From assembly GCA_018292915.2 (NCBI GenBank), contig JACVVK020000089.1, forward strand, positions 602,501 through 666,500: a DNA stretch of 64,000 nucleotides, read 5' to 3'. The DNA is from Batillaria attramentaria. Taxonomy: Eukaryota; Mollusca; Gastropoda; Batillariidae. A program made the position numbers and the translations under genes. A model generated the notes under the pieces. That model was not told the origin of the DNA. It saw only the letters and a program-made list of their open reading frames with translations, and did not search any database. Below, piece by piece: positions 11,660-22,604 of the stretch (positions are counted from its first letter, which is position 1; every line of letters begins with the position of its first letter).

Positions 11660-12180
11660 ATAAAGCGACATCACCGTGACTGGAGTGAACAACGACCTGG
11701 CCAAAACTTAAATTTTGACGATGTTGCTGTGCGGGACGGCAGGGACGTGGGACCGTCTGTGACTGTGAAACTCCGGCTGAAAATGTGCATAAAATAAACT
11801 AAAATCAACGCATCCTGCCATCTCCACCTGTCAATGTGACGTTGAAGAATGAGCAAGCCAAGTGCAATGACCTGGCCAAAACAAATTCTGGCACCTTGAA
11901 ATTGTGCTTCTGGTGTGTGCTGTACACGGCAGAAACAGTGGCTGGTGAAAATCAGGTAGAAAATATACACACGAACTAAAAAAGGAACGCATCATGCTGT
12001 ATGCAGATGCCAATGACCAAGCGATCCAAGTGTAACAACCAGGTCAAACAAATTTTTGACTCCCTGAAACTGTGACCCTGGTGTGTGCTGTACTTTGCAG
12101 AAAGTGTGGCTTGTGAAAATCAGGTAGAAAACGTGCATATAAACTAAAATCAACGCATCCTGCCATCTCCAGCTGCCAAT
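11660..12180 (+). repeat. diverged ~175-bp tandem array
   Basis: The landmark 'AAAATGTGCATA...ACTAAAATCAACGCATCCTGCC' occurs at about 11779, 11957 (diverged) and 12127. 'GACCTGGCCAAAAC' at about 11693 and 11870 and 'GGTGTGTGCTGTAC' at 11911 and 12080 keep the same spacing. Two full units and two partial ones are visible. No frame is shared between units. Confidence 0.75.
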
Positions 12181-12184
12181 GTGA

Positions 12185-12330
12185 CGTTGAACAATTCCCG
12201 TTATTAGCTATCTCTCGCAGCGGCGCGGCAGCTGTCCGGCCGGCGTCAGGGCAGAGATTGGGGGGAGATTTTTGGCCATAAAACATGTCTGGAGCTGTCA
12301 GGTCCGCCATTAGCTCGGATTAAACACATG
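12185..12330. other. candidate conserved non-coding element
   Basis: Unique motif-rich sequence directly follows the tandem array: GAACAATTCCCGTTATTAGC, GGCCATAAAACATGTC, GGAGCTGTCAGG, CCATTAGCTCGGATTAAAC. These resemble SOX, CDX/HOX, TALE and paired-like sites. Function is inferred from composition only. Confidence 0.3.
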
Positions 12331-12517
12331 TCAGCATAACTAGGCAGGCACAATGGCCGCTACAGACACTGTCAAGGGGGGAGAGAGAGGGAGAGAGACG
12401 ACCTAAGATTGGAGGGACGCTGCAACAGCTGTCTTTATGCGAAAGCATCACGAACAGAAGCCAACGGACGCGGGAGATAGTGAGAAATGGCGATGGTGAC
12501 TGCAGACAGGAAGGCTG

Positions 12518-12646
12518 GACGGTTGGTTTGGTTGGTTGGTTGGTTGGTTGTTTTTGGGTTTTACGTCCTTTTTCCACCACGTGGTGATATCAAAGACGGG
12601 GCACCGAGGAAAAAAGCACAAAAAATGTCTGGCTCCCAGGGAACGG
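12518..12646 (-). mobile_element. tRNA-derived SINE, truncated copy
   Basis: The tail and body of the main SINE family are clear: (GGTT)n, TTTTACGTCC, CCACCACGTGGTGATATCAA and AAGACGGGGC. The tRNA head is replaced by other sequence after about 12640, so the copy is truncated or recombined. Orientation is minus. Confidence 0.8.
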
Positions 12647-12713
12647 GGGAAGGTGGGGGGGGGGGGGAGGGGGCGGCAAGGGGCAGGAAACGGTAAGAGT
12701 CAAATGTCATAAT

Positions 12714-12791
12714 TTGAAAAACAACAACAAAAACCAAACCAAACCAAACGAAACAACACCTCCAACAACAAAAACCGAAAAAACGACCAAG

Positions 12792-12822
<31 letters not shown>

Positions 12823-12872
12823 CAAAAAACCCCCCAAAAAAACCAAACAAACAAACAACACAACAACATCAG
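12714..12872. repeat. almost pure A/C low-complexity tract
   Basis: The plus strand is nearly all A and C, with poly-C then poly-A at 12792-12818 and (CAAA)n patches. It separates two minus-strand SINE copies. Confidence 0.85.
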
Positions 12873-12879
12873 CAACAAG

Positions 12880-13052
12880 GGTGGGGTGAGTGTTTGGGGG
12901 TTCAACGCCCTAGTCCCCCACGATTCGGGTGATGTCAAAAGACGGGGCGTCAAGGAAAACGCCAGTACAAATATGCCTGCCAGCCGGGATTCGAACTCAC
13001 AACCCGAGCACTGAAGGCCCAACACTCTACTATTCGACTATCTCAGCTCCCA
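12880..13052 (-). mobile_element. tRNA-derived SINE, near-complete
   Basis: From right to left it has the head (GGGAGCTGAGATAG..., with a B-box rc of GGGATTCGAACTC near 12990), the body and the G-rich tail. It is diverged from the other copies (CAACGCCCTAG instead of TAACGTCCTTT). Confidence 0.85.
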
Positions 13053-13300
13053 CTGACAACAAAAAACCTAATTTGGATATACCTTATTGGTATGGACAAG
13101 CGGTCAGTGAATGAACCTTCACCTTTTTTTTTAAATGAACAGGTGCGTCTGTCCTTAACGTTCGATCAGTTTATCAGCAACTTAGCCCCTCAATGATCCC
13201 GTCAGCATCCATCCATCCATCCACCCGTCCATCCACCAATCGATCAATCAAGCAATCACGGACATCACATATCCGATTTAATCCGGCTACTTCCGTCTTG

Positions 13301-13640
13301 GCTAAGCCCATTTACGTTTTGGAACAGTTTCGCTCGTGAGAGGGCCTGTACACTCGAGATACTCTATCTTGATGATTAGTACAGCTCTTAATGCGATGCG
13401 ATGTTGTTTACACTTTGCACGAGCGGTCGAACATTCAAATTCTACGACTGTTGCGCTCAGTGTGGTCGCCGCTTCTGTTGGCTGAGTGTCAGCATTACAG
13501 ACGCTGTCTCCAGGAATCTAAGTGGTGTGATGATGGATACCACGAAAACAACTCAAAACAATCTGTGAGCATTAAAAATGGTAGCGGCATTAGTCTCTTT
13601 AAACCCGTCTTTGAAGTCACTCTCGCGGTGAACACAGGGC
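13301..13640 (+). mobile_element. R1 repeat, copy 2
   Basis: This copy is full length relative to the others: TTTTGGAACAGTTTCGCTCG at about 13317, ATGATTAGTACAGCTCTTAA at about 13372, ACATTCAAATTCTACGACTG at about 13431, CAGCATTACAGACGCTGTC at about 13490 and TTAGTCTCTTTAAA at the end. It has no coding frame and no recognised family. Confidence 0.75.
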
Positions 13641-13927
13641 TCAAAAACACCTCAAAAACACCCACCCACCCAATGTAAAACACACAGAGCCAGCAGTTCA
13701 CTAAGAATGAACAGTTCACTGCATGCGTCCTAAACACCACGGATTCCATACCTCACTTTATTATCGGTACGATTGGCAAGGCAATGGGTAAATCGCTGAC
13801 AGTTGGCTGACAACTGACGGCTTGTCAACTGGCTGGCTAGGGTGACTAGCTGGGAGGGTTGACTCAATGACTGACTGGAGGACTAGCTGAAAGGTTGGCA
13901 CCCAGCCGAGTTCGATTCATCCCTGCA

Positions 13928-13930
13928 CGG

Positions 13931-13964
<34 letters not shown>

Positions 13965-14125
13965 CTCGCCTGTATAGACAGAACAGTTTTACTGTACTCT
14001 GGCACAGCACTGTCAGGCAAAACCCATCTCAATCAATCAAGCTCTTCTCTGACATCAGGAAGTCAGGGACGGTGAGAGAGAGAGAGAGAGAGAGAGACCA
14101 CCCTGATCCTCCCCCCCCCCCCTCT
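13928..14125. repeat. (AG)n microsatellites and poly-C
   Basis: AG runs at about 13930-13964 and 14075-14098 flank about 110 bp of unique DNA. A C run follows at 14110-14122. Confidence 0.9.
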
Positions 14126-14518
14126 CTTCCCCGTCAAAGCCTTTCCCGCCTTGACTCCGCAAAACCCAACTCCCGATCCATTCAAGCCGTTCGCACTAAA
14201 AACAGAGGCTGCGACACTCCAACGCACCACCTCCTTCCCCACCACAGCACCACCGACACCACCCAGCAAAACACCAGGCAGGTCCTGGGTACATAGCCAT
14301 AAACTGCCGTGAGCTGTCACGCGGACATTCAAGCATCAGGGAACCGCTGTCGCCCCGGATTCAAAAGACTTGGGAGGAGATACGGACGACACTGGTGTGA
14401 ACAAAAACGACTGAAATACGTCCTCACCCTTCACTCGTGTCACTGTCTGAAGTTACTGACACTGAACGAAGCCGGACTGAGGCGAGAAGACTTGGGGCAA
14501 GAGCGGCGGTTGTGGTTT

Positions 14519-14627
14519 GGGGGGGGGGGGGGGGGGGGGTCCTAAAATCCTAGCGTCCGATATTACTACACCCTCAAATAGTTCGTAGTTGCTTTGGCGG
14601 TGTCTAACACCATACATGTACCATCCC

Positions 14628-14659
<32 letters not shown>
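14519..14659. repeat. poly-G run and (AC)n microsatellite
   Basis: G run at 14519-14540; AC run at about 14630-14659. Confidence 0.95.
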
Positions 14660-14663
<4 letters not shown>

Positions 14664-15300
14664 CACAGTTTCACACTCAGACTGGCACTGAGCAAACAAG
14701 CCAAAACGCACAGCGCCTGCCATAGCCTTGCAACACGGCTAAGGCTAGGAGAGCTTCTGGTCGTTGAAGATCTCTTCGTTCGCACGGCCAGCAACTGAAT
14801 GTCGGCGTATTGCAATCAAAGCTCTACTAACCTAAAATAAACTACTGTGAGTGTACAGGCGCATTCACGAGCACAAGTGTTCGAAAACAAAAGCTGTCTT
14901 CTGTCAAGCAGTAGAAAATTAATGTCAACGGTGGGGCCTTTAAGGAGGACGGGGGTGTAGAGGGTAAAGGAGGGGGGCGAGGGCTAGGGGTGGGGGTGGG
15001 GCTAAACGGGTAGGCACCAGGGGGATCTGTCTTGTCAGGTCCCCCGAGCGATCGTTTTGTGTTCCATAAGTAGATAAATCTGAAGTGTCACCCTGCCGGA
15101 ACAAATCTGCATATTTTCCACAGTTTTTCGGCCGTGCCAATGCCGCTCCGATTCGGGAAGACAGCGCCGTTGTAGTGCTGTGAACGACAGCATGGAGGTG
15201 ACACAAGTGAGTTAAGAGGACATCGCTGTGACATTTGCTTTTCTCTCCAAGATGCTTGAATAACCAACAACGACTGAAGCAGGCCATTAACATGCAGCAG
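14660..15300. other. intergenic, nothing certain
   Basis: No gene is seen. A weak minus-strand R1-like patch (GTGTACAGGCGCATTCACGA) lies near 14850. Confidence 0.45.
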
Positions 15301-15309
15301 CTGCAGCAA

Positions 15310-15329
15310 AGAGAGAGAGAGAGCGTTCT

Positions 15330-15380
<51 letters not shown>

Positions 15381-15434
15381 AGTGTGTGTGTGTGTGTTAG
15401 AGAAAGAGAGAGAGCGTTTTGTGTGTGTGTTTGT

Positions 15435-15486
<52 letters not shown>
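15310..15486. repeat. compound (GA)n/(GT)n microsatellite
   Basis: GA, long GT, GA, GT and long GA blocks alternate. The long frames on both strands here are artefacts. Confidence 0.95.
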
Positions 15487-15489
<3 letters not shown>

Positions 15490-16195
15490 TGCCAGCAGAG
15501 ACAAAAAGGCAAAATAAAAATAAAAACACATTCTGAACAAGAAAGAGACAATGCCCAAAAACAGACAAGCATTCGTGACGCAAACACCAAGCTGAAAGGA
15601 CAGCTGCCAGTCCTCGGAAAAAGATCCGAATTTTTCCCCTGCCATGTGCAGATTTATCGACAATGTGACAGCGCTTATTGTGTTTGTTAACAAAAATACG
15701 CAAAATGTCACTCAATGCGAACACAGCGACCGAATCCAGGTTAATGTATCTAGTGTCGTGTCATTAGTTATTCGTTGACTTGAAAAAGAAGGCAAGATGT
15801 TTTAACCGAGTACGACACTATTTGAGGCCAGGCTATCGTGATTAGGACAGAAAGCTGCAAAAACACATCGGAATCGAATACATGTACAACGCGTGGTAAT
15901 CATAGGCAGATGGCCATACCGCTACAAGAAGGCTTTTGTTTCGTTTTGTCTCTGAAGAATCACGCGATTGTAGATCACGGCAAAAGCGAAGACAATACTT
16001 CAAAGCGCGGACGCGGAACAATTAATATAATACATTTGGGCATCTTAGCGGCGAGAACAACACAATGTACATTCAGATAATGCATCGTCCTCAGCAGGGT
16101 TGCCAACGTCTGCTGAGAATGTCAACTTAAGATTCAGCAGGCAGACATCTAAGCGAGGCTACGACAAGGCACAAAACACAGACGGAATAGTTGGC
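15490..16195. other. intergenic, nothing recognised
   Basis: Unique sequence without a supported frame. Confidence 0.5.
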
Positions 16196-16198
16196 TGT

Positions 16199-16418
16199 AC
16201 TGCGAGTTTAATGTCCTTCCGACGAGGAAAATGCCAGTACAAGTGGTTTTTTTTTTGTGTGTCTTGTTTTGTTTTGTTTCGTTTTTTGCTCCCGGTTGGG
16301 ATTCGAACCCACGACCCGAGCACTGAACGTCTAACGCTCTACCAGCTCTGGATTCGAGATCGTGATCCAAATACTGAAAATCCAGTGCTCTACCACATTA
16401 GCTATCCCGGTTCCCCAA
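16199..16418 (-). mobile_element. tRNA-derived SINE with a doubled head
   Basis: The body (GTTTAATGTCC, AAAATGCCAGTACAAG, a T-rich insert) leads to a tRNA-like head whose B-box is the reverse complement of GGGATTCGAACC near 16299. The head then repeats: a second 'AATACTGAAAATCCAGTGCTCTACCA'-like segment follows the first 'GCACTGAACGTCTAACGCTCTACCA'. The two are separated by about 25 bp, so the tRNA-like portion is partly duplicated. Confidence 0.7.
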
Positions 16419-16539
16419 AGGAACAAAGTTAAAACTAAAAATGTGTCAGTCATAACACTGTGCCCACAAAATTCGACCGTAAGTCTGAACGGTTCTCTCT
16501 GGGATTTGATACTGTCTTTGCTTGGGCAGGACAGTCACT

Positions 16540-16860
16540 CCTGAGGGTCTTCAGGGGGTTCGAGTGGGGATTGTATTAAATGTCTTTGGCGTTCATTGAG
16601 GCGACGAGCGCCTGTCAAGCCCTGGACAACTCTGCGTCATAAATCAGCTTTAACTAGTTTAAGTTGCCCCAACACTGTCTGGCTGACGCGACCCGTCTCG
16701 AGGCATCCTTTCTGGCTCCCCCTACACCTCTTGAAAAGTCAGCTTTGACGAATTAAAATGTGTTTTGCACCGCTGGCTTTTCATAAGGAGAATCTCTGCA
16801 GGATGTGGAGGTTTCCTTTGTTGTGGTGACGATGATCTACCACACGACAGTGATTCAGAA
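16540..16860. other. candidate conserved non-coding element
   Basis: Unique balanced-composition sequence with CGCCTGTCAAGCCC, GCGTCATAAATCAGC, GAATTAAAATG and CTTTGTTGTGGTG words. No frame is protein-like. A regulatory role is inference only. Confidence 0.25.
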
Positions 16861-17389
16861 GAGGGTGGACAAGTTTACATTCGTCACGGGCATGTGACTC
16901 GGTATATAGGTTTTCGTGTTAAAGGTTAAACGCACGTTTACTGTCGACGGCGTCAGAGGACACAGTCACTCCTGTGCTAAACCGATCTGTGGTCGAAAAC
17001 AAACACTACAAACAACAGGCCGGGGGTACTGGGTGGGCCGGTTGGTATGAGGATGAACAACAATGTCAACGTGCTGATGTAAATTCCCGTAAAAGAGAAC
17101 AAAAACAACTTTTGAAAAGCAGTCACGGTCCTAGGAACAGGCAATCGGCAAAAACAGTTGTCCTGACTGGGCGGGCGAGGGGGCAGTTTATCAGTCTCAT
17201 GGACCACTCCCTAGCTGTCCTCATAGTCCGCTCCTACTTGTAAAAGTCCTTTCAAGCTATCCTGAGAAGCTAAGGGGCTTTTAAAATGAAGACCATCGAT
17301 GAAGCTAACTGCAGATAAACGTGCAATCATACTGACCACTGAGCTATCGACCTAATGAAATATACGGGGTCAAAGTTTTACATCTGGAG

Positions 17390-17562
17390 GGTGGGTGGGT
17401 GGGTGTTTGGGGGTTTAACGTCCTGTTCCACCACATAGGGTGATATCAAGGACGGGGCAACGATGAAAAAGCCAGCACAAATATTTGGCTCCAGCCGGGA
17501 TCGAACTCACGACCCGAGCATTAGAAGTCCAACGCTCTACCATTCGACCACCCCGGCTCCCC
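17390..17562 (-). mobile_element. tRNA-derived SINE with 12-bp TSD
   Basis: This complete copy is flanked by the direct repeat TTACATCTGGAG (17378-17389 and 17563-17574). On the minus strand it runs tRNA-like head (A-box TGGTCGAATGG, B-box near GAGTTCGATCC), body (CCAAATATTTGTGCTGGC, GCCCCGTCCTTGATATCACC), then GTTAAACCCCCAAACACCCA and a CCCA repeat. On the plus strand the tail is GGGTGGGTGGGTGGG, a canonical G-quadruplex word. TSD and structure show insertion by target-primed retrotransposition. Confidence 0.95.
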
Positions 17563-17574
17563 TTACATCTGGAG

Positions 17575-18230
17575 AAAACATCAATCAGAAAACAAGAGGA
17601 CAAGACCCTTTGTGGCAGAAAAGGCAGGAAAAAGATGGAGTCGTCCCTGATGAACACGGTAACAAGCAGCTAATAACATGGTCACTAAATAACCTTGGAA
17701 ACTGCGGACTCACACAATCAAAAGTTACCCCATTGATCGATTTGGATCGGGACTCCCCCCCCCCCCCCCCATGTTGTTTGGACTCGATACCTTGGTTGCA
17801 AAGAAAGACGACGACGAGATGAAGCTCCACAGCCAGCAGACGACACGTCTAGAGAGAAGGTTGCGGAAGAAGCAAGGAGCATGGTGGAGTGGTCTGACAG
17901 AAGCTGTTCATCAATGTCCCCCAGCCCCTGTGTGGCGAAGACCCGGCGGTCGGCATTTGGTCTCCCTCACCTTGCAGCCGGTAACAGCGAGCGACAGGCC
18001 AGATGCAACCCAACAGCCAGACCCATCACCCAATCCCTAGATCTTGGCACCGGGGCGTGTGACAACTCCAATTCACGACCTTTCGCCTGAGGCCTGCACC
18101 AAGTCCCCCTCCTACTGATCTGTCCCCGAGTCTCCAGCTTCTGCCTGAACTTTTCAACCAATAAGGTTTTCAACTTTTTTTTTTTTTAACCGGCATCTGG
18201 TGCTGTTTTCAGACGTCATCGTCTCTTCTA
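17575..18230. other. intergenic, nothing recognised
   Basis: There is a run of C at 17755-17770. No frame is supported by domains. Confidence 0.45.
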
Positions 18231-18235
18231 GTCTG

Positions 18236-18715
18236 CCATGACTGTTGCTGTACGCAATGTTCGTCACAGTATGACCTATCCAATCCAAACAAAGACAGAA
18301 GTACTACGTCATTACAGTTTTATATGCTGCCCGTATAGTGCTACTGGTACTCTCTTCGACGTCATCGACGACGCCTCTACTCTGTCATGGTTGCTGCTGT
18401 ATGCGTGTTCGTCATATCATCTATCCAATCAGAACAAAGACAAAAGCAGTACGTCACTATGTGCAGTTTCATCTGCTGCCCGGCTGGTGCAACTGAATTC
18501 TCTTCGACGTCATGGTTGTTGCTGTATGCATGTTAGTGACAACATGATTTATCCAATCCAATCAAAGACAGAAGTACAACGTCACTACAGTTTCAGCTGC
18601 AGCCCGGATAGTGTAACTGGTACTCGCTTCGACGTCATCGGCGACGCCTCTAGTCTGTCATGGCTGTTGCTGTATGCATGCTCGTGACATCATGATCTAT
18701 CTAATCCGAACAAAG
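18236..18715 (+). repeat. ~145-bp tandem array with CRE-like sites
   Basis: Units start at about 18236, 18386, 18511 and 18657 with 'TCATGG(T/C)TG(C/T)TGCTGTATGC'. Each carries 'TATCCAATC...AACAAAGACAGAAG', a 'TACGTCA(T/C)TA...AGTTTCA' word and 'TTCGACGTCAT'. The palindromic core GACGTCAT is at 18358-18365, 18506-18513 and 18631-18638. Three units and part of a fourth are present. Confidence 0.85.
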
Positions 18716-18719
18716 ACAG

Positions 18720-19262
18720 AACTTTTCAGAATTACCTCCAGACTTCCTGCACCTGCTTGTGCCAGGAGTCAAATGTCATAAGAAAAGAAAACAATGCATC
18801 ACTCTTCACCAGATTCCAGAACCACCCTCGGCAAAATGGCTTCTCAGAAAGTAAAGCAACCAAACGTCATCAGACGAATGACCTAAATTGGGTAACTACT
18901 ATTAACTTAAGTGAGCGCTCGCTCAAGGTCGTACGCAGCAGCTGCCTTGTTCGAAGAAATATTGTCGTTCACTGCTTTGTATAAAACACGACCTACATTA
19001 AGCACTATGTGAATGCCTGAAGTCACGGCAAATGTTAATATTTTTTGGGCTAGACTCGACTCTGTGCGGAGAATACATATCCATTCATTGGATTCTCTAA
19101 GGAAAAAGGAATAATGTTCTGTTTTCACGCATCACAGTAAAATAAATGAGCGTTACGCTCAGTGCATAGGAGTGACTTGGAAACGTTTGGCCTCGGTTCC
19201 TTTCTATAAAATGCTGCGGCCTTTATGGTTTTCTTAGTGTTACTAAAAGTCTGCAACTAATC
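18720..19262. other. intergenic, nothing recognised
   Basis: Unique sequence; short frames only. Confidence 0.5.
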
Positions 19263-19264
19263 AG

Positions 19265-19267
<3 letters not shown>

Positions 19268-19349
<82 letters not shown>
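19268..19349. repeat. (AC)n microsatellite
   Basis: About 41 uninterrupted AC units. Confidence 0.97.
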
Positions 19350-19350
<1 letters not shown>

Positions 19351-19784
19351 CACATTATGCTCTAGTTCCTCAGGTTTCAAATTATGGTCATCACTCTTAC
19401 CCGTCCCTCGAACAGCCGCGTAGCCAGATCCGAACTGTCAACTCTACGCTCATTAAACATTTTCAGCGGTTGTTCCCGAAGCATCCCGAATCATAAAAAA
19501 AATATTCTTGGGCAATTAAATCGTGGAAGTGCCAAAGTTTATACGACGATCCGAAAAGATTCAGAATTAACTGACCAGGAAGACAAAGAAAAGCTTTCTC
19601 GTGTGCGCGAGGAATTCCCCCCAAAGAGTACTAGATCGCCGACGCCCCCCCCCCCCTCCTCCCCCTACCTTTTCCCTCTCCTCCCTTCTCCGTCTGTCAC
19701 CCTTAGCCCCGTTAAACTACCCCGACCAAGAGACAGACAGAGAAAAAGAGAAAAAAAGTTTAACTTACTTGGAAAGGAGGTCAT

Positions 19785-20060
19785 CTGGCACATAAGTTTG
19801 GCTTGCAAATCATGGTGCTGTCCAGTTGATTTATTTCGCGGGCCAACAAATGAATATTAGATTGCATGATTGATGCGGGCCTGTCTGGGATGTCAAGTAT
19901 ATGAGGGATAAGTCCATGCATTACCATATTCCATCACTCCTCAAACTCCCCCTAGACCTACCGGACCCGCGGCCAGCCCCACACCCCCGGGGTCCCAGGG
20001 CTGATTTTAATGTCGTGGTGTTTGAAGAAGGGACGTGCGCTGGAGACCGGAATGAGTTTG
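19785..20060. other. candidate conserved non-coding element
   Basis: Motif-dense unique block: GCTTGCAAATCATGG, GTTGATTTATTTCGCGGGCC, AACAAATGAATATTAGATTG and CATGATTGATGCGGG, followed by a GC-rich part. POU-, CDX/HOX- and TALE-like words cluster within 100 bp. The regulatory role is inferred. Confidence 0.35.
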
Positions 20061-20314
20061 ACGAGCCTGCTGGGTTCTTTCTGACTCCAGACTGGGCTAG
20101 GGTCACTGGTTCTGGAACCTCCCCTCCCCCCCCCCCCCCAAAAATAAAAAGTAAAGGGTGATATTAGCCTTCATAGTAACCGGAAAAAGAACGAGGGGAA
20201 AATTGACTACCGTTCCAAAAAGTAACTGTGTGAGGTAACTTCACATTCTACCGAGACGACATTCAGAATGATGAAATCGAGTTTTTGTAACGTTGTTGTT
20301 GTGGTTGTTTTAAG

Positions 20315-20352
20315 ATGTGTGTGTGTGTGTGCGGGGGGGGGGGGGGGGGGGG
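20315..20352. repeat. (GT)n and poly-G
   Basis: A short GT run leads into about 20 G. Confidence 0.9.
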
Positions 20353-20689
20353 TCCTGGAAAGGGTTGTTACGCCGTTATTTATTAACTTTAACTTGCACA
20401 TTAAAGGTCCTTGAGTCAAGACTGTGGTAGTCACGTATGAAATGTCAACAGGTATCACACCAACAAGAAATTACTGAACAATAAATATGCAAACTATGCA
20501 AAAAGGAATTTTGGTTTCTAAAATTACGCGTCTACCAGCAACTCATGTCACCAAAGCTGGACAAATGTTTGATTTTTCCCCCCTGTAGCTGTATCAAGCA
20601 CAGAACTGGCCGAAAGGTCCCACCACCGATATCTGTTGACCATACATTACTTCTGTATCTCTACTGTCTTTGGATATCGACTGCCGGAC

Positions 20690-20985
20690 GCCCCTTACAC
20701 GTCACACCGCCACCTTAGCTGTACTTTCTCTGGCAACGGCACGGTGTCCTGAGAACAATAAAAGGCCAATGATTTGCATGGCGCAGGAGACAACAGACTG
20801 CTATCTACAGCTTGTGCAATAAAACTGACAGCTGCCATCCATTGTCTTGGCCACTTGGCCGCTTCCTCATCTCTACCATCACCGATATGCACTGTTTATG
20901 CATATACTTCCTCCTCCCCACCCCACCCCCACCCCTTCCTCCCTTCTGGTCATCACGGATATGCACTGTTTATGCATATACCCCC
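20690..20985. other. candidate regulatory element with duplicated octamer-like word
   Basis: The block 20750-20870 holds GAACAATAAAAGGCC, CAATGATTTGCATGG (octamer ATTTGCAT), CAATAAAACTGACAGCTG and CCATCCATTGTC, which resemble SOX, CDX/HOX, POU and TALE sites. A 24-bp word around GCACTGTTTATGCATATAC occurs twice, at 20884-20907 and 20958-20981, 74 bp apart. No coding potential is seen. Function is inferred. Confidence 0.4.
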
Positions 20986-21297
20986 ACCACACTCCTCCTC
21001 ATTTTCACCATAAGCCTCAACCCCCCCCCCCCCCCAACGCTTCTTTTCTCCGGCTTCTGTCTCACTACTGATGACTATGCATAATGTTACAGTATACTGG
21101 GCATTAAGCATAATGCTGATGCAACAATTCACCCTTCAAGGCTTCATTGCATTCATGTCCGCTGATCTCCATGAAATAATCGAGATACGAAGAACCGTCC
21201 TGGAACATTTTTGTCTGTTCCCTAATGGACAAAACATTCGGGAATTCATTTTGTCCGGTTCAGCGTGCTCTGAGCCTGTAGGTATTCTGTCCACAAG

Positions 21298-21440
21298 GAA
21301 GCCGGGATGGCCAAGCTGCCAAAGCGTTGGACTTTCAATGCTCAGGCGGTGCGTTCGATTCCCGGCTACGAGCCACGCATTCGTGCTGGTTCTTGCCTCG
21401 TTGTCCCGTCCTTGATATCACAATCACACCTCGCACAAAA
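21298..21440 (+). mobile_element. tRNA-derived SINE, diverged plus-strand copy
   Basis: Head: GGAAGCCGGGATGGCCAAG (A-box-like) and GTTCGATTCCCGGC (B-box-like). The body keeps GTGCTGGTTCTTGCC and GTCCCGTCCTTGATATCACA. The tail after about 21440 is lost or diverged. Confidence 0.8.
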
Positions 21441-21444
21441 CAAT

Positions 21445-22060
21445 CTACCAGAAGTATTTGCAAAACGGCCCATCCCTCACAGCTTGGAAAAGTCAGCAGA
21501 CCATAGATCAAATACAGGATACGAATGACGGCCAAAAATATTTTACAGCGGCATGCCTTAGGATCAACAACTTGCACTTTCCAGGGCGTTAACAACAACA
21601 AAGTTTTTCGAATAAATACTGCAGCAACAACAACAAAGTGTTTCGAACAGATGCTGCAACTGTTGTGTCGAATAGCTATCCTTCTTTGTATGCAGTGCTG
21701 TCGTGCAATGGCACAATACAGTAAGTCCATGACGTCATTTGACTGGAAAAGGGTCGATTTCAGATGAAGGACACTGAAAGACGTAATGATCTTTTTCCAC
21801 AAAATTGCGTCATAGATTTACTGTGCTTTGCCATTACACGGCAGAGTGGGTTTCACATGACTGGATCGTGTTATCTCAGCCTGCTCCCCGCGCTCCCAAA
21901 ACCAATCAGCAGACGTACATTACGGCATAATATGTTAGCAACGATGGCCCAAAGAAGGCTATAATCTTGCAGACGTCTTAATCTCTAATGTTCTCATGCT
22001 TTTGTCGTGGTAAGCAGTCAAGGCCGAGCTGTGAGCTTTAGAAAGTTAATGCCTGCCCCT
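21445..22060. other. intergenic, nothing recognised
   Basis: No gene is seen. (AAC)n patches occur at 21590-21640 and a TGACGTCA word near 21730. Confidence 0.45.
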
Positions 22061-22079
22061 TTAAAAGCGTTATACCCGT

Positions 22080-22400
22080 GTTTACTGAGCCAACTCATAT
22101 TTGGAACAGTTACGCTTGTGAGTGCGCCTGCACGGTCGTAATCGTCTATCTTAATGATTAGCAGAGCTCTAAATGCGAGACAGTGCAATGTACGGGCTCT
22201 GAGAACCGTCGAAAATTCAAATTCTCCTACTCAGCCGTTAAATTAAACAGTGCCGCAAGCTCTATAGCTAACTCCTTCAGTCCTTGATATTTGCATCGCG
22301 GCACGAGGCTTTCTGCAGGCTCATTGTCAGCCGTTGAGACGCTGTCACTGTGCAGGTGTCTAAGTGGTACGATGTCAGACACAACGTAAAGAGTTCCGAA
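22080..22400 (+). mobile_element. R1 repeat, copy 3 (rearranged)
   Basis: It keeps TTTGGAACAGTTACGCTTG, GTGAGTGCGCCTGCACG, TCTTAATGATTAGCAGAGC and AAAATTCAAATTCTCCTAC. A 90-bp insertion follows, then GACGCTGTCACTGTGCAGG and TAAGTGGTACGATG. Confidence 0.65.
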
Positions 22401-22604
22401 GTGACGATCTGTTGGCACAGAGTTGATGGAAACACGGCACTTTAAACGTAACGCCACTGAACTGTGTCGTAAGCACACTAAGCCAGTGACAATCGTGTGT
22501 ATCGTGAAACAGTATCAACCGAAACAGTGTATCAGAACTCTCACACGAAGCCCGTCATTTCGCAGCTCTAGGAGAAAGTCGATGCTGGATTTCGCTCTTA
22601 TGAT

